From NCBI RefSeq assembly GCF_905372745.1, contig NZ_CAJPQR010000004.1, positions 23,154-87,153 of the forward strand: a stretch of 64,000 bases of DNA, written 5' to 3'. The DNA comes from an uncultured Campylobacter sp. Lineage in GTDB: Bacteria > Campylobacterota > Campylobacteria > Campylobacterales > Campylobacteraceae. The position numbers were made by a program, and so were the translations under genes. The notes beneath the pieces were generated by a model. It did no database searches, had not been told where the DNA came from, and saw only the letters and a list, made by a program, of their open reading frames with translations. The first letter of the stretch is position 1; each line of letters begins with the position of its first letter. Positions 44,643 to 54,578 of this stretch are shown in pieces.

Positions 44643-45287
44643 TTGAAAATAGTTTTAGCGACATCCAACTCCGACAAAGTGCGCGAAATAAAAGATTTTT
44701 TACAAGATTACGAAATTTATGCACTGCGCGAAATTTGCGAGCCCTTTGACATCGTCGAGGACGGCGCGACTTTCGCCGCAAACGCGCTAATCAAAGCTCG
44801 CGCCGTGCAGGCAAAACTGCGCGAGCTAAATTTGGCGGACGAGTTTATCGTGCTAAGCGACGATAGCGGCATCAGCGTGGAGGCTCTTGGCGGTAGGCCC
44901 GGGATTTACTCGGCGAGATTTAGCGATATGAACGAGTGCGGGCAGATAACGGGCAAAAGTGCGACCGATGCTAGCAACCGCGCAAAGCTGATTTCTGAGC
45001 TAAAGGCGCTAAATTTAACCAGCTCGCCCGCGTTTTATACCGCTTGTATCGCGGTTAGCTCAAATTTAGGCGACTTTACGGCGCACGGCTTTATGCACGG
45101 CAAGGCGATTTGCCAGGAGCGCGGCAGCAACGGCTTTGGCTACGATAGCCTCTTTATCCCCAAAGGCTTTACGCGCACGCTTGGCGAACTAGACGACGCC
45201 ACAAAGCTAAAAATCTCGCACCGATCAAAGGGGCTTGAGCTCATAAAATACGTGCTAAAGAGCCTTGAGAGGAAATTTGGGCTCTAA
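44643..45287 (+). CDS. rdgB: Non-canonical purine NTP pyrophosphatase (RdgB/HAM1)
   Basis: 214 residues from the TTG at 44643. The preferred start has AAGGA 6 bases upstream and yields the family N-terminus KIVLATSNSDKVREIKDFL; an in-frame ATG at 44526 would add a 39-residue unrelated extension crossing the leader hairpin. Motifs are SDDSGISVEALGGRPGIYSARFS and GFGYDSLFIP with SHRSKG near the end. The enzyme hydrolyses ITP, dITP and XTP, keeping deaminated purines out of DNA and RNA. Confidence 0.9.
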   Translation: MKIVLATSNSDKVREIKDFLQDYEIYALREICEPFDIVEDGATFAANALIKARAVQAKLRELNLADEFIVLSDDSGISVEALGGRPGIYSARFSDMNECGQITGKSATDASNRAKLISELKALNLTSSPAFYTACIAVSSNLGDFTAHGFMHGKAICQERGSNGFGYDSLFIPKGFTRTLGELDDATKLKISHRSKGLELIKYVLKSLERKFGL

Positions 45288-45363
45288 ATTTAGAGCGCGA
45301 AAGAGAAAGCAAATTTGCGCGGCAAAACCCGGCTAAATTTGCCGTCCCTTAACGCTAGCGCGG

Positions 45364-45369
45364 TATAAT
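45364..45369 (+). promoter_or_regulatory. Probable -10 box for the HAD gene
   Basis: GGTATAATCGCG, with consensus TATAAT, lies 27 bases before the ATG at 45397. Confidence 0.55.
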
Positions 45370-45396
45370 CGCGCAAATTTAAAATTTGAGACGAAG

Positions 45397-45984
45397 ATGA
45401 ATCTGGTTTTATTCGACTTTGACGGGACGATCACGCGCGACGACTCGCTGCTCGAGTTTATCGCCTACGTCGTGGGATTTAAGAAATTTTTTCGGGGGAT
45501 TTTTTGGCTTTCGCCCGTTTTGATCGGCTATAAGCTAAAAATTTGTAGCAACAACTACGCTCGCAGGCGGCTGATGACGTACTTTTTCTCGGGCATGAGC
45601 GCGGATAAATTCGCTCAAATTTGCAAAAAATACTCAAACACGCACATCGAGGATATCGTGAAATTTTCCGCGATGGCAAAGATCGCCGAGTATAAAGCAA
45701 ACGGCGATAAGGTCGTGATCGTGACGGCGTCGCTCGAGGACTGGCTAGCTCCGTGGTGCAGGGCGCAGGGGCTTGAGCTACTGGGCACTCGCATCAAGAA
45801 AAAGGGCGGCGTGATAACGGGCGAGATAGACGGCGCCAACTGCTACGGCGCGGAGAAGGTACGCCGCGTGCGCGAGGCGTATGATACGGACGCCTTTGAG
45901 CGCGTGATCGCATACGGCGACAGCAGGGGCGACAAGGAGATGCTGGAGTTTGCCGACGAGGCGCATTATAGGGCGTTTGAGTGA
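45397..45984 (+). CDS. HAD-IB family phosphatase (phosphoserine phosphatase-like)
   Basis: 195 residues, the typical HAD-IB size. Motif I is FDFDGTITRDDS (Asp8/Asp10), motif II KVVIVTASLEDWLAPW with the conserved Thr, and motif III/IV AYGDSRGDKEMLEFAD. A helical cap lies between about 20 and 95. It belongs to the group containing phosphoserine phosphatases and small phosphatases of phospholipid metabolism; the substrate is undetermined. It is separate from rdgB, with its own promoter. Confidence 0.85.
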   Translation: MNLVLFDFDGTITRDDSLLEFIAYVVGFKKFFRGIFWLSPVLIGYKLKICSNNYARRRLMTYFFSGMSADKFAQICKKYSNTHIEDIVKFSAMAKIAEYKANGDKVVIVTASLEDWLAPWCRAQGLELLGTRIKKKGGVITGEIDGANCYGAEKVRRVREAYDTDAFERVIAYGDSRGDKEMLEFADEAHYRAFE

Positions 45985-46370
45985 ATGGGATCGCGACTAC
46001 AAAAACTGCAGACTGGTCGTAAATTTAGAAGCATTAAATTTGAGTATTTATGCGGCAAATTTAGCTCTAGCGCATTTTTGCGGCGCGGCAAATCGGCGCG
46101 CACGGGCTGAAATTTGGCGCCGTAATGTTTGAGCCAAATTTGCTAGGCGCTTTTTAGTTAAGCTTAATTTTGTTTGTCTTTGCCGTAACGGCTCCAAATT
46201 TATGCAGCTCATATAAATTGATCCGGCGCACGTTTAAACCGGGTCAGCGCAAATAAAAATAGCAAACTCGGCGCTATTTGTTTAGCTTAAATTTAGGCCG
46301 ATTTACGGCCTTTTCTTTGTGGAAATGCGCTACTCTTGCAGCTCAAATTTGAGCGTTAAATTTTAGCGCC
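45985..46370. other. Non-coding spacer between convergent genes
   Basis: No gene supported; several YAAATTTR palindromes and T-rich tracts. Confidence 0.5.
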
Positions 46371-48801
46371 TTACTCTTTATCCGCAAAGTTTAAATTTTG
46401 CTCGCTTATTTTTTGGTTTAAATTTAGCATTATCATAAAGGCTTCTTTGACGTATTTATCCGAGAATTTGACGGCTTTACCTTTTACGTATTCCATGTGG
46501 CTTGGTCTAGTATACATCCTGCTTCCTAGCAGCAACACTCCTTGATCCGTCACGTTTAGCATCTCGTAAAAAAGGGTTTCGTTGCCTAGATCAGTCACGT
46601 AGGCTTCGTCTGTCTTGCGTCCGTTGCCGTCTATCTCTAGTAGCAGTATTTTTTTCTCGTCATACGGTCTTATGCTTATTAGATAGCCGTCTTTGTATTT
46701 AGTAAAAGCTGAAACCAGAAAATACGCCAAGCTGTTATGGACGGTCGATTTTTTTATAATCTCGCCGTTGCTGTTTAGTTTTACGAGTTTGAGCGTTTCC
46801 AAATCGTATTTATCTTTTGATCTAAAAAGCGTCAAAATCGAGCCGTCGTCGCCCTCGAGCATATCGTTAAAAGATCCGTCTGTTTCTATTCTGGCATCAA
46901 AGACCGCTTTGCCGCTAGGGCTAAATTTTAAAAGCCCCAGCTCTTTTATAAATAAGATAAAATTTCCGTCTTTTGTTTTTATTAGCTTTTCAAGCCCTTC
47001 TTTGGTTTTTTTGATCTCTCTTTGGATCGGTGCTTTGGTTGGATCTTTTGGGTCGTATTCGTATTTGATATAAAATTCGTCATCTAAATGCGAGACGTCG
47101 ATTTGCTTCGTCCAGATTATCTTTGCGTTTTTATCCATTCTAAATACATTATTTGAGTAGTCGCAAGCTATAAATTCGTCATTATCCGTCGGCGCTACGT
47201 GCTTTAATGGATATGGAAGTTTGTTTGAGATTTCGTTTGTTACTTTGTCTATGACGTAGGTTGTTTTTTCGTTTCCTATTACGTAGTAGCTTTGCATTTG
47301 AGCCGCTATTAGTCGGGCTGTTCCTAGATAGTTTTTATCGACTACTTTTCTCCAAATTTCGCGTCCGTCTTTACCTATCTTCATAAAAAGATCGGGCGTC
47401 CTTGCTTGCTCGTGCTCTCCGGCTAATATATATCCGTCTTCCGTAGGCACCGCCATGCTGACGGATGCAAAACCGTTTTGCGAAAACGGCAAATCCCAAA
47501 TGGGCTTTGATTTGTCTATGGCTCTACCGGAGTCCTGGGGTTCTTTGATTTTTACTTCATTTTTTGCCGTTTTTCTCATCAAAGCGTCCGCATCGTTGTT
47601 AATTACGCTTATAAAGCCTCTAAATTTAACCATCAAAGACACGATAATGCGGCGTTCGTCTAAAGGTAGCGCTACATTTACGGTGTCGATTTCAGGCGTA
47701 TAGTAACTTTTTAGGCGCTTAGACTGAAATTTACTAGAGATATCTACGACGTCGATACTAGGCAAAACGGTATCGTCCCTGCCGTTTTTGCTTCTGGACA
47801 CGTATGCTATTTTACCGTCGCTGCCGATATCAAAAGTAGAAGCTCTATTGCTAACGATATAGTCTTTTAGATGCTCGATATCGCTTATATCGTTGATGCC
47901 GTATACTCTAAAATTTTGAAGCTCGTTTGCGTATAGATATTTTTTGTCCGGAGAAATTTGTAAATTTATAGCGACTTTAAAGTCCTCTTGTCTATAAACC
48001 TCTTTTATGCTTTTCGGATCGCTTACGTCAAGCGTGTGAAGTCCCGAAAAATCGGACATAAAAACGTATTTGTCCGAGTATATCGCTATATCGCCTTTTT
48101 CTATCGGATTAAAAGTTTCCATACTTATAAATTCGCCTATTTTTTTCATGTTGTCAGAGGAAATATCTAGGATGACCATGCCGTTTTTAGCTTTTACGTA
48201 TGCTAGTTTGCCGTTTTGGCTTAATTTGATTTTAGAGTAGCCTTTAGCATCAAATTGAGCTACTATCTTTATATTTTGAGGATCCGTAACGTCAAAACGC
48301 AAAATGCCTAAATTCGGACTTGCCAAGTATAGGCTTTTGCCGTCGTTGGACTCGGCGGCTTGGATGTTTTCTACATTATATCTGGCCTCTGGGAAATAAA
48401 AAAGTCCGAGTAGCTTTATATGGTCTAAATTCGATATATCTATCACGCTTATGCCGTCTCTGTCGTGCCCTAGAGTATAGAGTCTTTTTTTGTCGCGAGA
48501 TACCAACCATCATGTCGCGCACTTCAAACGGTAATTGGACGGAGTTGTTTATGAGGTCTTTTTTGTATATCGTTATGTCGTCGTTGTCGGCAAATTTGTC
48601 GGTATTTTGCGAAATTTGAGTCTCGGCTTTACTCGTTTTTTTTGCCGGTGTTTCAGGACGGCTAATGGTAAAATTTTGCGCTAAGCTTTCAGGCTCCTTG
48701 TCTGCATACTTTAGGTATAGAAAAACAAAAGGCAAAATTACGATCAAGACGGTAAGATAGATCGTAAATTCTCGTTTTTTCTTTACGTTAGGATCGATCA
48801 T
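46371..48801 (-). pseudogene. Membrane-anchored LVIVD/beta-propeller protein with one frameshift
   Basis: The gene begins at ATG 48801: a signal anchor (residues 12-34, TIYLTVLIVILPFVFLYL), then a linker up to VRDMMV. At about 48510 the frame changes by one. The next frame (open to 46371, 711 residues counted from TTG 48506) begins LVSRDKKRLYTLGHDRDGISVIDISN, exactly what the first part needs to continue. Full length would be about 810 residues: LVIVD repeats (GILRFDVTDPQNIKIV, LHTLDVSDPKSIKEV) followed by a second propeller. No start or RBS suits the second piece alone. It closes the xpaC-telA unit. It may be inactive, or the shift may be an assembly error. Confidence 0.7.
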
Positions 48802-48808
48802 CTAAACC

Positions 48809-49975
48809 TCATAAATCCATAGAAAAAGATGTTTTAAATTCTTGCGCTTTTTGCGACTCTTGGATTTTGTTTTCGAGCTTTGCCGTTACCTCTTTTAGCG
48901 CTATTACTTCGGTTTTGATTTTTTCTACAGCCTTGGCTTTAAACGTATTTATCTTGCCCATGGCCTCTTCTATCTGGCTAAAAGCTTGCTTTAACGTCTC
49001 TATATCCAGCGTCGCATCGCCCGACATTTTGTAGATTTCGCTTGCTTGCGTGTTTAGTCTTTGCGCGTTGGCTAAAATCATATCGTTTGCGAATTTTTTG
49101 GTTTTTTCGGCTGTTTCTAACGCGTTTTTTTGATTTTGCAGCGTTATAGCCATCGCGATACCGATCTCTACGGCTCTTTTTGTTACGGCTTTTACGTTTG
49201 AGATATTATCTATTAGCTCCCAGTTTGTGTTTATGATGAGGTCGCTTGATAAAAATCCCTGCTGCGTAACGGCTAAAATTTCATATATGCTTCTGATTTT
49301 TTTATTTAAATTTAGCAAGACGTTATTTTCGTAAAATTCTCTTTCTTTCGCGTCTAGTTTGGAGACGTTTTGCTCTATGGATTTTGCTATTTTTTCAAAC
49401 ACTACGGCTTTTCGTTGCAAACTTAGGGCTTTTTGTTTGTAGTATTGTTTTTCTTCTTGTAAAAGAGCGTTGTCTTCTCTTAAAATTTTCTCGCCGTCTT
49501 CGATGTGCGAGAGCGTCTCTTTTATCGCTTCTTTTGCGCTTTGAAATTTCTTTAAGTATCTGTTTATCGGCTTTGCGACAAAAGGAACAAAAGCCAAAAC
49601 GCCTTTTTTATCAAAGTCGAATCTGTGCGGATTTATCTGCTCTAACTCCTCGTTTAGGGCTATTACGGAGCGGCTTAAATTTTGCGTTTGCTCGTCTTTT
49701 ATGTCACCCAGTTTTGCAAATTTCCCCATCAAGAGCGACGAAGAGCTCTCTAGACTTTGCGCGTCTTCGATTGTAACGCTTTCTAAAATTTCTCTTATCT
49801 GCGCACTATCCTTATCTGATAAAAAAGCCAAAAGCTCTACAGCTTTTTGAGAAATTTTTTCCTCGTCTTCTTTGCTAAAATCGTCTTTAAAGATCAAATT
49901 TCGTATGTCCGTTTCGCTGTTTCGCGCACTATCTTTTATGTAGTCCGTTAGTATTTCTCGCCCCGCTTTTTCCAC
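48809..49975 (-). CDS. telA: TelA-family toxic anion resistance protein (module 1)
   Basis: 388 residues, nearly all helical. The C-terminal half matches TelA (PF05816): VLLNLNKKIRSIYEILAVTQQGFLSSDLIINTNWELIDNISNVKAVTKRAVEIGIAMAITLQNQKNALETAEKT and FANDMILANAQRLNTQASEI. TelA-like proteins were first linked to tellurite resistance and more widely to membrane stress. It lies 10 bases downstream of the XpaC-like gene and 7 before the LVIVD gene, so the three are one operon. A second, diverged TelA is encoded at 54833. Confidence 0.88.
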   Translation of the reverse strand: MEKAGREILTDYIKDSARNSETDIRNLIFKDDFSKEDEEKISQKAVELLAFLSDKDSAQIREILESVTIEDAQSLESSSSLLMGKFAKLGDIKDEQTQNLSRSVIALNEELEQINPHRFDFDKKGVLAFVPFVAKPINRYLKKFQSAKEAIKETLSHIEDGEKILREDNALLQEEKQYYKQKALSLQRKAVVFEKIAKSIEQNVSKLDAKEREFYENNVLLNLNKKIRSIYEILAVTQQGFLSSDLIINTNWELIDNISNVKAVTKRAVEIGIAMAITLQNQKNALETAEKTKKFANDMILANAQRLNTQASEIYKMSGDATLDIETLKQAFSQIEEAMGKINTFKAKAVEKIKTEVIALKEVTAKLENKIQESQKAQEFKTSFSMDL

Positions 49976-49985
49976 GGCTCTCTCC

Positions 49986-50636
49986 TTATTTTTTGTTAAT
50001 ATTTTTTAATAAAACCAGCATGCGCTCAAGTTCGTTTCGCACGGACGCGGTCTCTTTATCGTTTCGGTTGTTTGCCGCTAGCTCGCTTATGTAGCTATCT
50101 AGGTATTCTAAAAGCATTACGTTTGCGGATTCGTATGCTTGAGCTTTTTTTACGATTTGTTCTTTTTTAGTTTCGCCGGTTACCGCGCTAAGCCCTGCGT
50201 TTAAACTTTTTATTATGCTTAAATTTTCGATGTATAAAAATAGAGTTTTGTTTATCAGGCTTAAAATTTTAACCGAAACTAAGCTTTGGTCTGAAAATAT
50301 CTTTCTAACAAAAACCCGCACCGCTTCTATCTTTTTAAAAATATTTTCTCTATCGCTCAGGCTAAAATCAGAAATGACCCTAGCCTCTAAAAGCGTAAAT
50401 TTTTCCTTTTCTCTTTCAAATTTATAGGTAGGTAGGGTTTTTGCGTAGCTAAGATAAAACGCCGCAAACCAAAGCGCGCTAAGAAAAAATAGCACGATAA
50501 AAATGTCCGTTTTAAAAGGCGACCATTTTAAAAACAAAACCGCCAGCACAAAGCTATATAAGGCGCCGAAGACCGGAAAAAACGAATAGAAAAAATAAGG
50601 CTTTTTTCTAAAAAAATATATTATTTGCTCGTTCAA
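49986..50636 (-). CDS. XpaC-like membrane protein
   Basis: 216 residues. Two close N-terminal membrane helices (about 15-35 and 43-63), then a helical cytoplasmic domain (YKFEREKEKFTLLEARVISDFSL and so on). This layout and its position just upstream of telA match the XpaC / 5-bromo-4-chloroindolyl-phosphate hydrolysis family, which commonly pairs with TelA. The name refers to an old screen; a phosphatase function is doubtful. Probably a membrane anchor or partner of TelA. First gene of the unit. Confidence 0.75.
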   Translation of the reverse strand: MNEQIIYFFRKKPYFFYSFFPVFGALYSFVLAVLFLKWSPFKTDIFIVLFFLSALWFAAFYLSYAKTLPTYKFEREKEKFTLLEARVISDFSLSDRENIFKKIEAVRVFVRKIFSDQSLVSVKILSLINKTLFLYIENLSIIKSLNAGLSAVTGETKKEQIVKKAQAYESANVMLLEYLDSYISELAANNRNDKETASVRNELERMLVLLKNINKK

Positions 50637-50850
50637 GATAGTCGCTTTTCGTTAAAATTTAAAGGTCTATTATAGCAAAAATCAGGTTAAATATTACTTT
50701 TTGTTTATCGTTTGATTAAAATACCTAAGTCGGTTAAATATCGCTAAATTTAATCAAAACGCGAGAGAATTCAAACTCAAATCCCAATAAAATAACGACA
50801 TTTAGCAAGCAAGAACGTCTAAATTTGCCCGCATCGATTAAAATCGGCCG

Positions 50851-51831
50851 CTAAATTTCAGCCGCCGTCCACTCGTCTAAAATTTTACTAAAATCGTCTA
50901 TCATCGTCTTAAAGTCGTATTTTAGCTTGCTTTGTTTGCGCGCGATCTGTTTTAACGCCGTTAAAAAATACTCGCATATTTTTTGCTTTTGCTCTGCATG
51001 CGAAAGCTCGCTAAACTCGCGCTCAAAATATATCTGCGCGCCCGTTTTGCCCGTATCTTTTCTAAACGGCGCGTACTCGAATCTATTTCGCAGATAGTAG
51101 CCGCCCTCTCTGCGTTCCTCCTCGCTCATCATCTCGCACAGTAGCTCCCAGGCGCGCTGCGAGCTTAGGCGCGGCTCATCCGGCGCTATGATGTAGTTCG
51201 TGCGGCAGTACTCGTCGTCAAAACTAAACGAGCAGTCTAAATTTATATAGTTTATCTCGCTGCCGTAAATTTTAGGCCTCATTTTGGCATTTAGCGCGAG
51301 CTGAAGCTCCTTAAACAGGCTATCTATCACCGCGCGCGAGTTCTCGTAGCAGTTTTTGATGCCGATTGAGACGCGGATTGGATTTTTAGGTATCCAGTTG
51401 CGCTGGCTAGCTAGCTTGACGTCTTGGATTTGCTCTTTTACTGGGCGTTTTAGCGTTTTGCCGTTATCGTCCGGACTAGGGTTAAAAAACGTCTCGTTAT
51501 CTTGCATGCTTAGCCCCGTTTTGCGCTTTGACCAGTGCGCCTCTACAAAGCGCGGTTCGCCGCTAGCGTTTAAAAAATAAGTCATATACTGCCCGTTAAA
51601 ATATCTACCGCGAAGAGCTTCTAGGCTCTCGCGCTCGCCCCAGCCCGTTATCGCTAGGCATTCGCAGATTTTGACGGCTTTGTTCCACTCGCTAGCGTTT
51701 TGATAAAAGGCGTATCGGTCAAATTCCGCCAACAAAGGCTCGCGCATTAAATTTAATCCCTTTTCGCGCAAAAAATTTTCTAGCTCCCCAAGGCCTTCTA
51801 TCGCGTAAATTTTTTCTAAAATTTCATCCAT
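50851..51831 (-). CDS. Hypothetical protein next to a SUKH-domain gene
   Basis: 326 residues, soluble, no signal peptide. Landmarks: an N-terminal helical part with WNKAVKICECLAITGWGERE, a central strand-rich part (RFVEAHWSKRKTGLSM, NWIPKNPIRVSIGIKNCYENS) and a charged helical tail. I do not recognise a family. It is 8 bases downstream of the SUKH/HEAT gene on the same strand, so the two are probably co-expressed. Confidence 0.75.
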   Translation of the reverse strand: MDEILEKIYAIEGLGELENFLREKGLNLMREPLLAEFDRYAFYQNASEWNKAVKICECLAITGWGERESLEALRGRYFNGQYMTYFLNASGEPRFVEAHWSKRKTGLSMQDNETFFNPSPDDNGKTLKRPVKEQIQDVKLASQRNWIPKNPIRVSIGIKNCYENSRAVIDSLFKELQLALNAKMRPKIYGSEINYINLDCSFSFDDEYCRTNYIIAPDEPRLSSQRAWELLCEMMSEEERREGGYYLRNRFEYAPFRKDTGKTGAQIYFEREFSELSHAEQKQKICEYFLTALKQIARKQSKLKYDFKTMIDDFSKILDEWTAAEI

Positions 51832-51839
51832 TTTTTCCC

Positions 51840-53222
51840 TTAAATTTCGGCTTTAAATTCCATCTTTTTTATCTTTTTATTGTCTAAACCGTATGGCTCT
51901 AGCACGCGGTTTAGATTTGTAACCACGGAGTTTTCGTCGTCTTTTAAAAAGCGCTGCGAGAGGGCTTTTAGGTGAGGTAGCAGCCGCTCGTCCGTCAGTC
52001 CGCACACGGCTTGCAAGGCGATCGTCACGACGTAGGGCTCCTCGTCGCTTAGTCCTAAAATCAGCGTTTTTAGATATTTGCTTTTATTTTTCAGCTGCCC
52101 CAGCGCGTAAAAGCACGTAACGCGAATGGAATAATTAGAGCTAGTCGCAAAATGCTCGATCTTAGCTCCGTAATCAAGCTTTGCGTTTTTTAGCAAATAC
52201 GTATAAAATCTAAACGTATGCGCCGCGCGCTCTTCGTCCTTTTGGTTTAGGATTTGCTCGGCGTTTTCGTCCGCTATGGACATAAACTCCCTGCTAGCGG
52301 CCTTTTTGTCCTTTGCCCACCAGTGAATGATTTGTAAAAAAAGTAGATAATCAATCTGCGCAAGACGCGCTAGATAGGCCTTACCCCGCGCAAAATCGTT
52401 TGCGCATAAGATACTAGTAAGCTTCGCAAAATCCTCGCTATATGCCTCGTTTTTGATAAAACTTTCTATCTTATCTAAAATTTGCGTCTCAAAGCGAGGA
52501 GCTTTATGCGTCAAAGCGTCAAGGCAGTCGTTTTTTAGCTCCGTGTCGCCTCTGTTGCGCGCCTCTTCGTAAATTTGCAAAAGCTCGCTCGCGCTACCGC
52601 CCATATAGTAGCCAAACCCGCCCCCGCCGTCTTTTAGTTCGCCTGATATCACCTCGTCTAGCCACCTTTCGTACCAGTCTAGGAAATTTGACTCAAACGC
52701 AAAAACGGGCTTATATAAGTCAAAGTCTAAATTTACTATCCGTCCGCGAAACTCGCCCTCTATCACGATAGCGGTTTCAAAGCTGCAGCCTTGCGTGCCG
52801 ATTAACAGTACGCCGCCTAGGATTTTTTCTTCTTCGCTTTCTTCGTCGCCGCACTCTTGCTCGTACGCAAAGCCTTCTATAGCTCTCCACTGCTCATCGC
52901 TCATTTTAGGGCGCAAAAGGCAGGGATTTGCTAGATACGGCGCGCTAAATTTTAGCGCGTCTTTTATGGGGTAGATGCCGTAAAAAGGCCCCGGCGCGCT
53001 ACCGTCAAAGCCGCCTCCGCCGTCAGCGATCTCTAGCAAAAAGGCTCTAAAATGGGCGGGCAAGCTTACGCCGTATTTCTTCTCTAACGCGGCTAATTTC
53101 TTTTCTTCTATCGGCGCTTTGAGGGCGTATTTGTGGTTACTTGCGCCGAAAATTTTTAGTTTTTTATCCGCTTTTTTAGCTATTTTTAGCTTTTCTTTGA
53201 TGCGGTTTATCTGTTCTTTCAT
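51840..53222 (-). CDS. SMI1/KNR4 (SUKH) domain protein with HEAT-like repeats
   Basis: 460 residues. Residues 25-195 are a SUKH domain: LAALEKKYGVSLPAHFRAFLLEIADGGGGFDG, GPFYGIYPI, GVLLIGTQGCSFETAIVIEGEFRGRIVNLDFD and FLDWYERWLDEV. From about 330 the sequence turns to helical HEAT-type repeats (YSIRVTCFYALGQLKNKSKYLKTLILGLSDEEPYVVTIALQAVCGL). SUKH proteins are often immunity proteins of polymorphic toxins but also housekeeping adaptors; no toxin is evident next to it. Unusual are the DGGGGFDG and DGGGGFGYYMG glycine runs. Confidence 0.82.
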   Translation of the reverse strand: MKEQINRIKEKLKIAKKADKKLKIFGASNHKYALKAPIEEKKLAALEKKYGVSLPAHFRAFLLEIADGGGGFDGSAPGPFYGIYPIKDALKFSAPYLANPCLLRPKMSDEQWRAIEGFAYEQECGDEESEEEKILGGVLLIGTQGCSFETAIVIEGEFRGRIVNLDFDLYKPVFAFESNFLDWYERWLDEVISGELKDGGGGFGYYMGGSASELLQIYEEARNRGDTELKNDCLDALTHKAPRFETQILDKIESFIKNEAYSEDFAKLTSILCANDFARGKAYLARLAQIDYLLFLQIIHWWAKDKKAASREFMSIADENAEQILNQKDEERAAHTFRFYTYLLKNAKLDYGAKIEHFATSSNYSIRVTCFYALGQLKNKSKYLKTLILGLSDEEPYVVTIALQAVCGLTDERLLPHLKALSQRFLKDDENSVVTNLNRVLEPYGLDNKKIKKMEFKAEI

Positions 53223-53370
53223 TTTTACCTTTTGTTTGTATTAAATTTACGCTTGCGTTTTACAAAATCGCGTCAAATTTACGCCCGGTTTTTTGCCGGC
53301 TTTTGCCTTAGCGCCGCCTGCGCGCTTATTTGCTATGCATCCAAGCCGCAAAAGCTAAATTTACTCAAAT

Positions 53371-54567
53371 TTAAACCATTTTCAGCACTTCGACTATCTC
53401 GCCCTTTGCGATAAATTCTGTCTCTTTTGGGATGATTAAAAGCGCGGCGCCCCCTGTGAGATTATTTACGATCGCCGAGCTGCCCATCTTTTTGCCGTCT
53501 AAATTTACGTAAATTTTACCGTCACGATTTACTAAATTTACCGCCGTAAACTCCAAAAACGGCGAGCGCTTTTTGTAGTCCTCGTCCATGATCGCCGTGA
53601 TTTTGGGCTCGCTAGCGCCAAACCACGCGTTTAGCAGCACGCGCACGTAGAGCACGCACATCACCATCGCCGAGTACGGGAAGCCCGGCAACGCGAATAT
53701 ATATTTTTCTCCAGCTTTTGCGACCTTGATGTGGCGGCCCGGTTTGATCGCGGCGCCGTCGATGATAATGTCGAAATTTTCGCCCAGTGCGCCTTTTACG
53801 AAGTCGTAGTCGCCCATGCTGATGCCGCCCGTGGTGACGAGCACGTCGGCTGATTTTAGCGCGCGAACGATGGCGTCTTTTACGAGTTCGGCGCGGTCGC
53901 GCACTATCTCGCACAGCACGGGTTCGCCACCCATTTTGCGTACCATGGCCGCGATGCCTACGTGGTTTGAGCTGTGGATCTGCGCGGCGTTTTCTAGCGG
54001 CTCTCCGAGGTCTTTTATCTCGCTTCCGGTAGCTAGTACCGCGACTCGCGGCCGCACGAATACGCTAACGTTAAAGATCCCAAGCTCGGCTAGCAGCGCA
54101 GTCTCGGCGTAGCCTATCGTTGCGCCTTTTTTGATTAGGATTTCGCCTTTTTTGTAGCTTTCGCCGACCTCGCGCACGGCAAAGCCTCTCGGCACAGGCT
54201 TTTTAATGAGGATCTTGCTGCCTGAGACCTCGACGTTTTCGACCGGGATTAGCGTGTCTGTGCCTTCGCTCATTAGCGAGCCGGTGAAGGTTTTGACGCA
54301 TTTTACGCCTTCTATTTTTAGCCCTTTGTCGCTGCCTGCGGGTAGGTCGGTGATGAGCTCAAGCTCGCTTAGGCCCTCTTGCCACGCAAACGCGTAGCCG
54401 TCCATCGCCGAGACGGGACGCTCCGGGTAGTTATCCTGCGCCGCCATATCTACGGCGATACGGCGATCAAGCGCTTGCGTGAGAGTGACCTTTTCTACGC
54501 GGTCCCAGGGAGCCAGCGTAGAGCGTAAAATTTCAAGAGAGGCCTCGTAGCTCATAAATTCTTTCAT
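53371..54567 (-). CDS. moeA: Molybdopterin molybdotransferase
   Basis: 398 residues, normal for MoeA. It inserts molybdate into molybdopterin-AMP. Motifs include PVSAMDGYAFA (residues 31-41), FTGSLMSEGTDTLIPVENV, VAVLATGSEIKDLGEPL, QIHSSN, VTTGGISMGDYDFVK and ALPGFPYSAMVM. The reading frame is intact. Copy 2 of the structured repeat lies just upstream of its start, in the opposite orientation to the gene. No other molybdenum genes are in the window; formate, nitrate or other molybdoenzymes would be clients. Confidence 0.93.
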   Translation of the reverse strand: MKEFMSYEASLEILRSTLAPWDRVEKVTLTQALDRRIAVDMAAQDNYPERPVSAMDGYAFAWQEGLSELELITDLPAGSDKGLKIEGVKCVKTFTGSLMSEGTDTLIPVENVEVSGSKILIKKPVPRGFAVREVGESYKKGEILIKKGATIGYAETALLAELGIFNVSVFVRPRVAVLATGSEIKDLGEPLENAAQIHSSNHVGIAAMVRKMGGEPVLCEIVRDRAELVKDAIVRALKSADVLVTTGGISMGDYDFVKGALGENFDIIIDGAAIKPGRHIKVAKAGEKYIFALPGFPYSAMVMCVLYVRVLLNAWFGASEPKITAIMDEDYKKRSPFLEFTAVNLVNRDGKIYVNLDGKKMGSSAIVNNLTGGAALLIIPKETEFIAKGEIVEVLKMV

Positions 54568-54578
54568 TTTTTATCCTT

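Noticed and set aside
53612..53914. A 100-residue Arg-rich frame inside moeA
   Set aside because: It is an alternate frame of moeA with extreme Arg/His content and no RBS.
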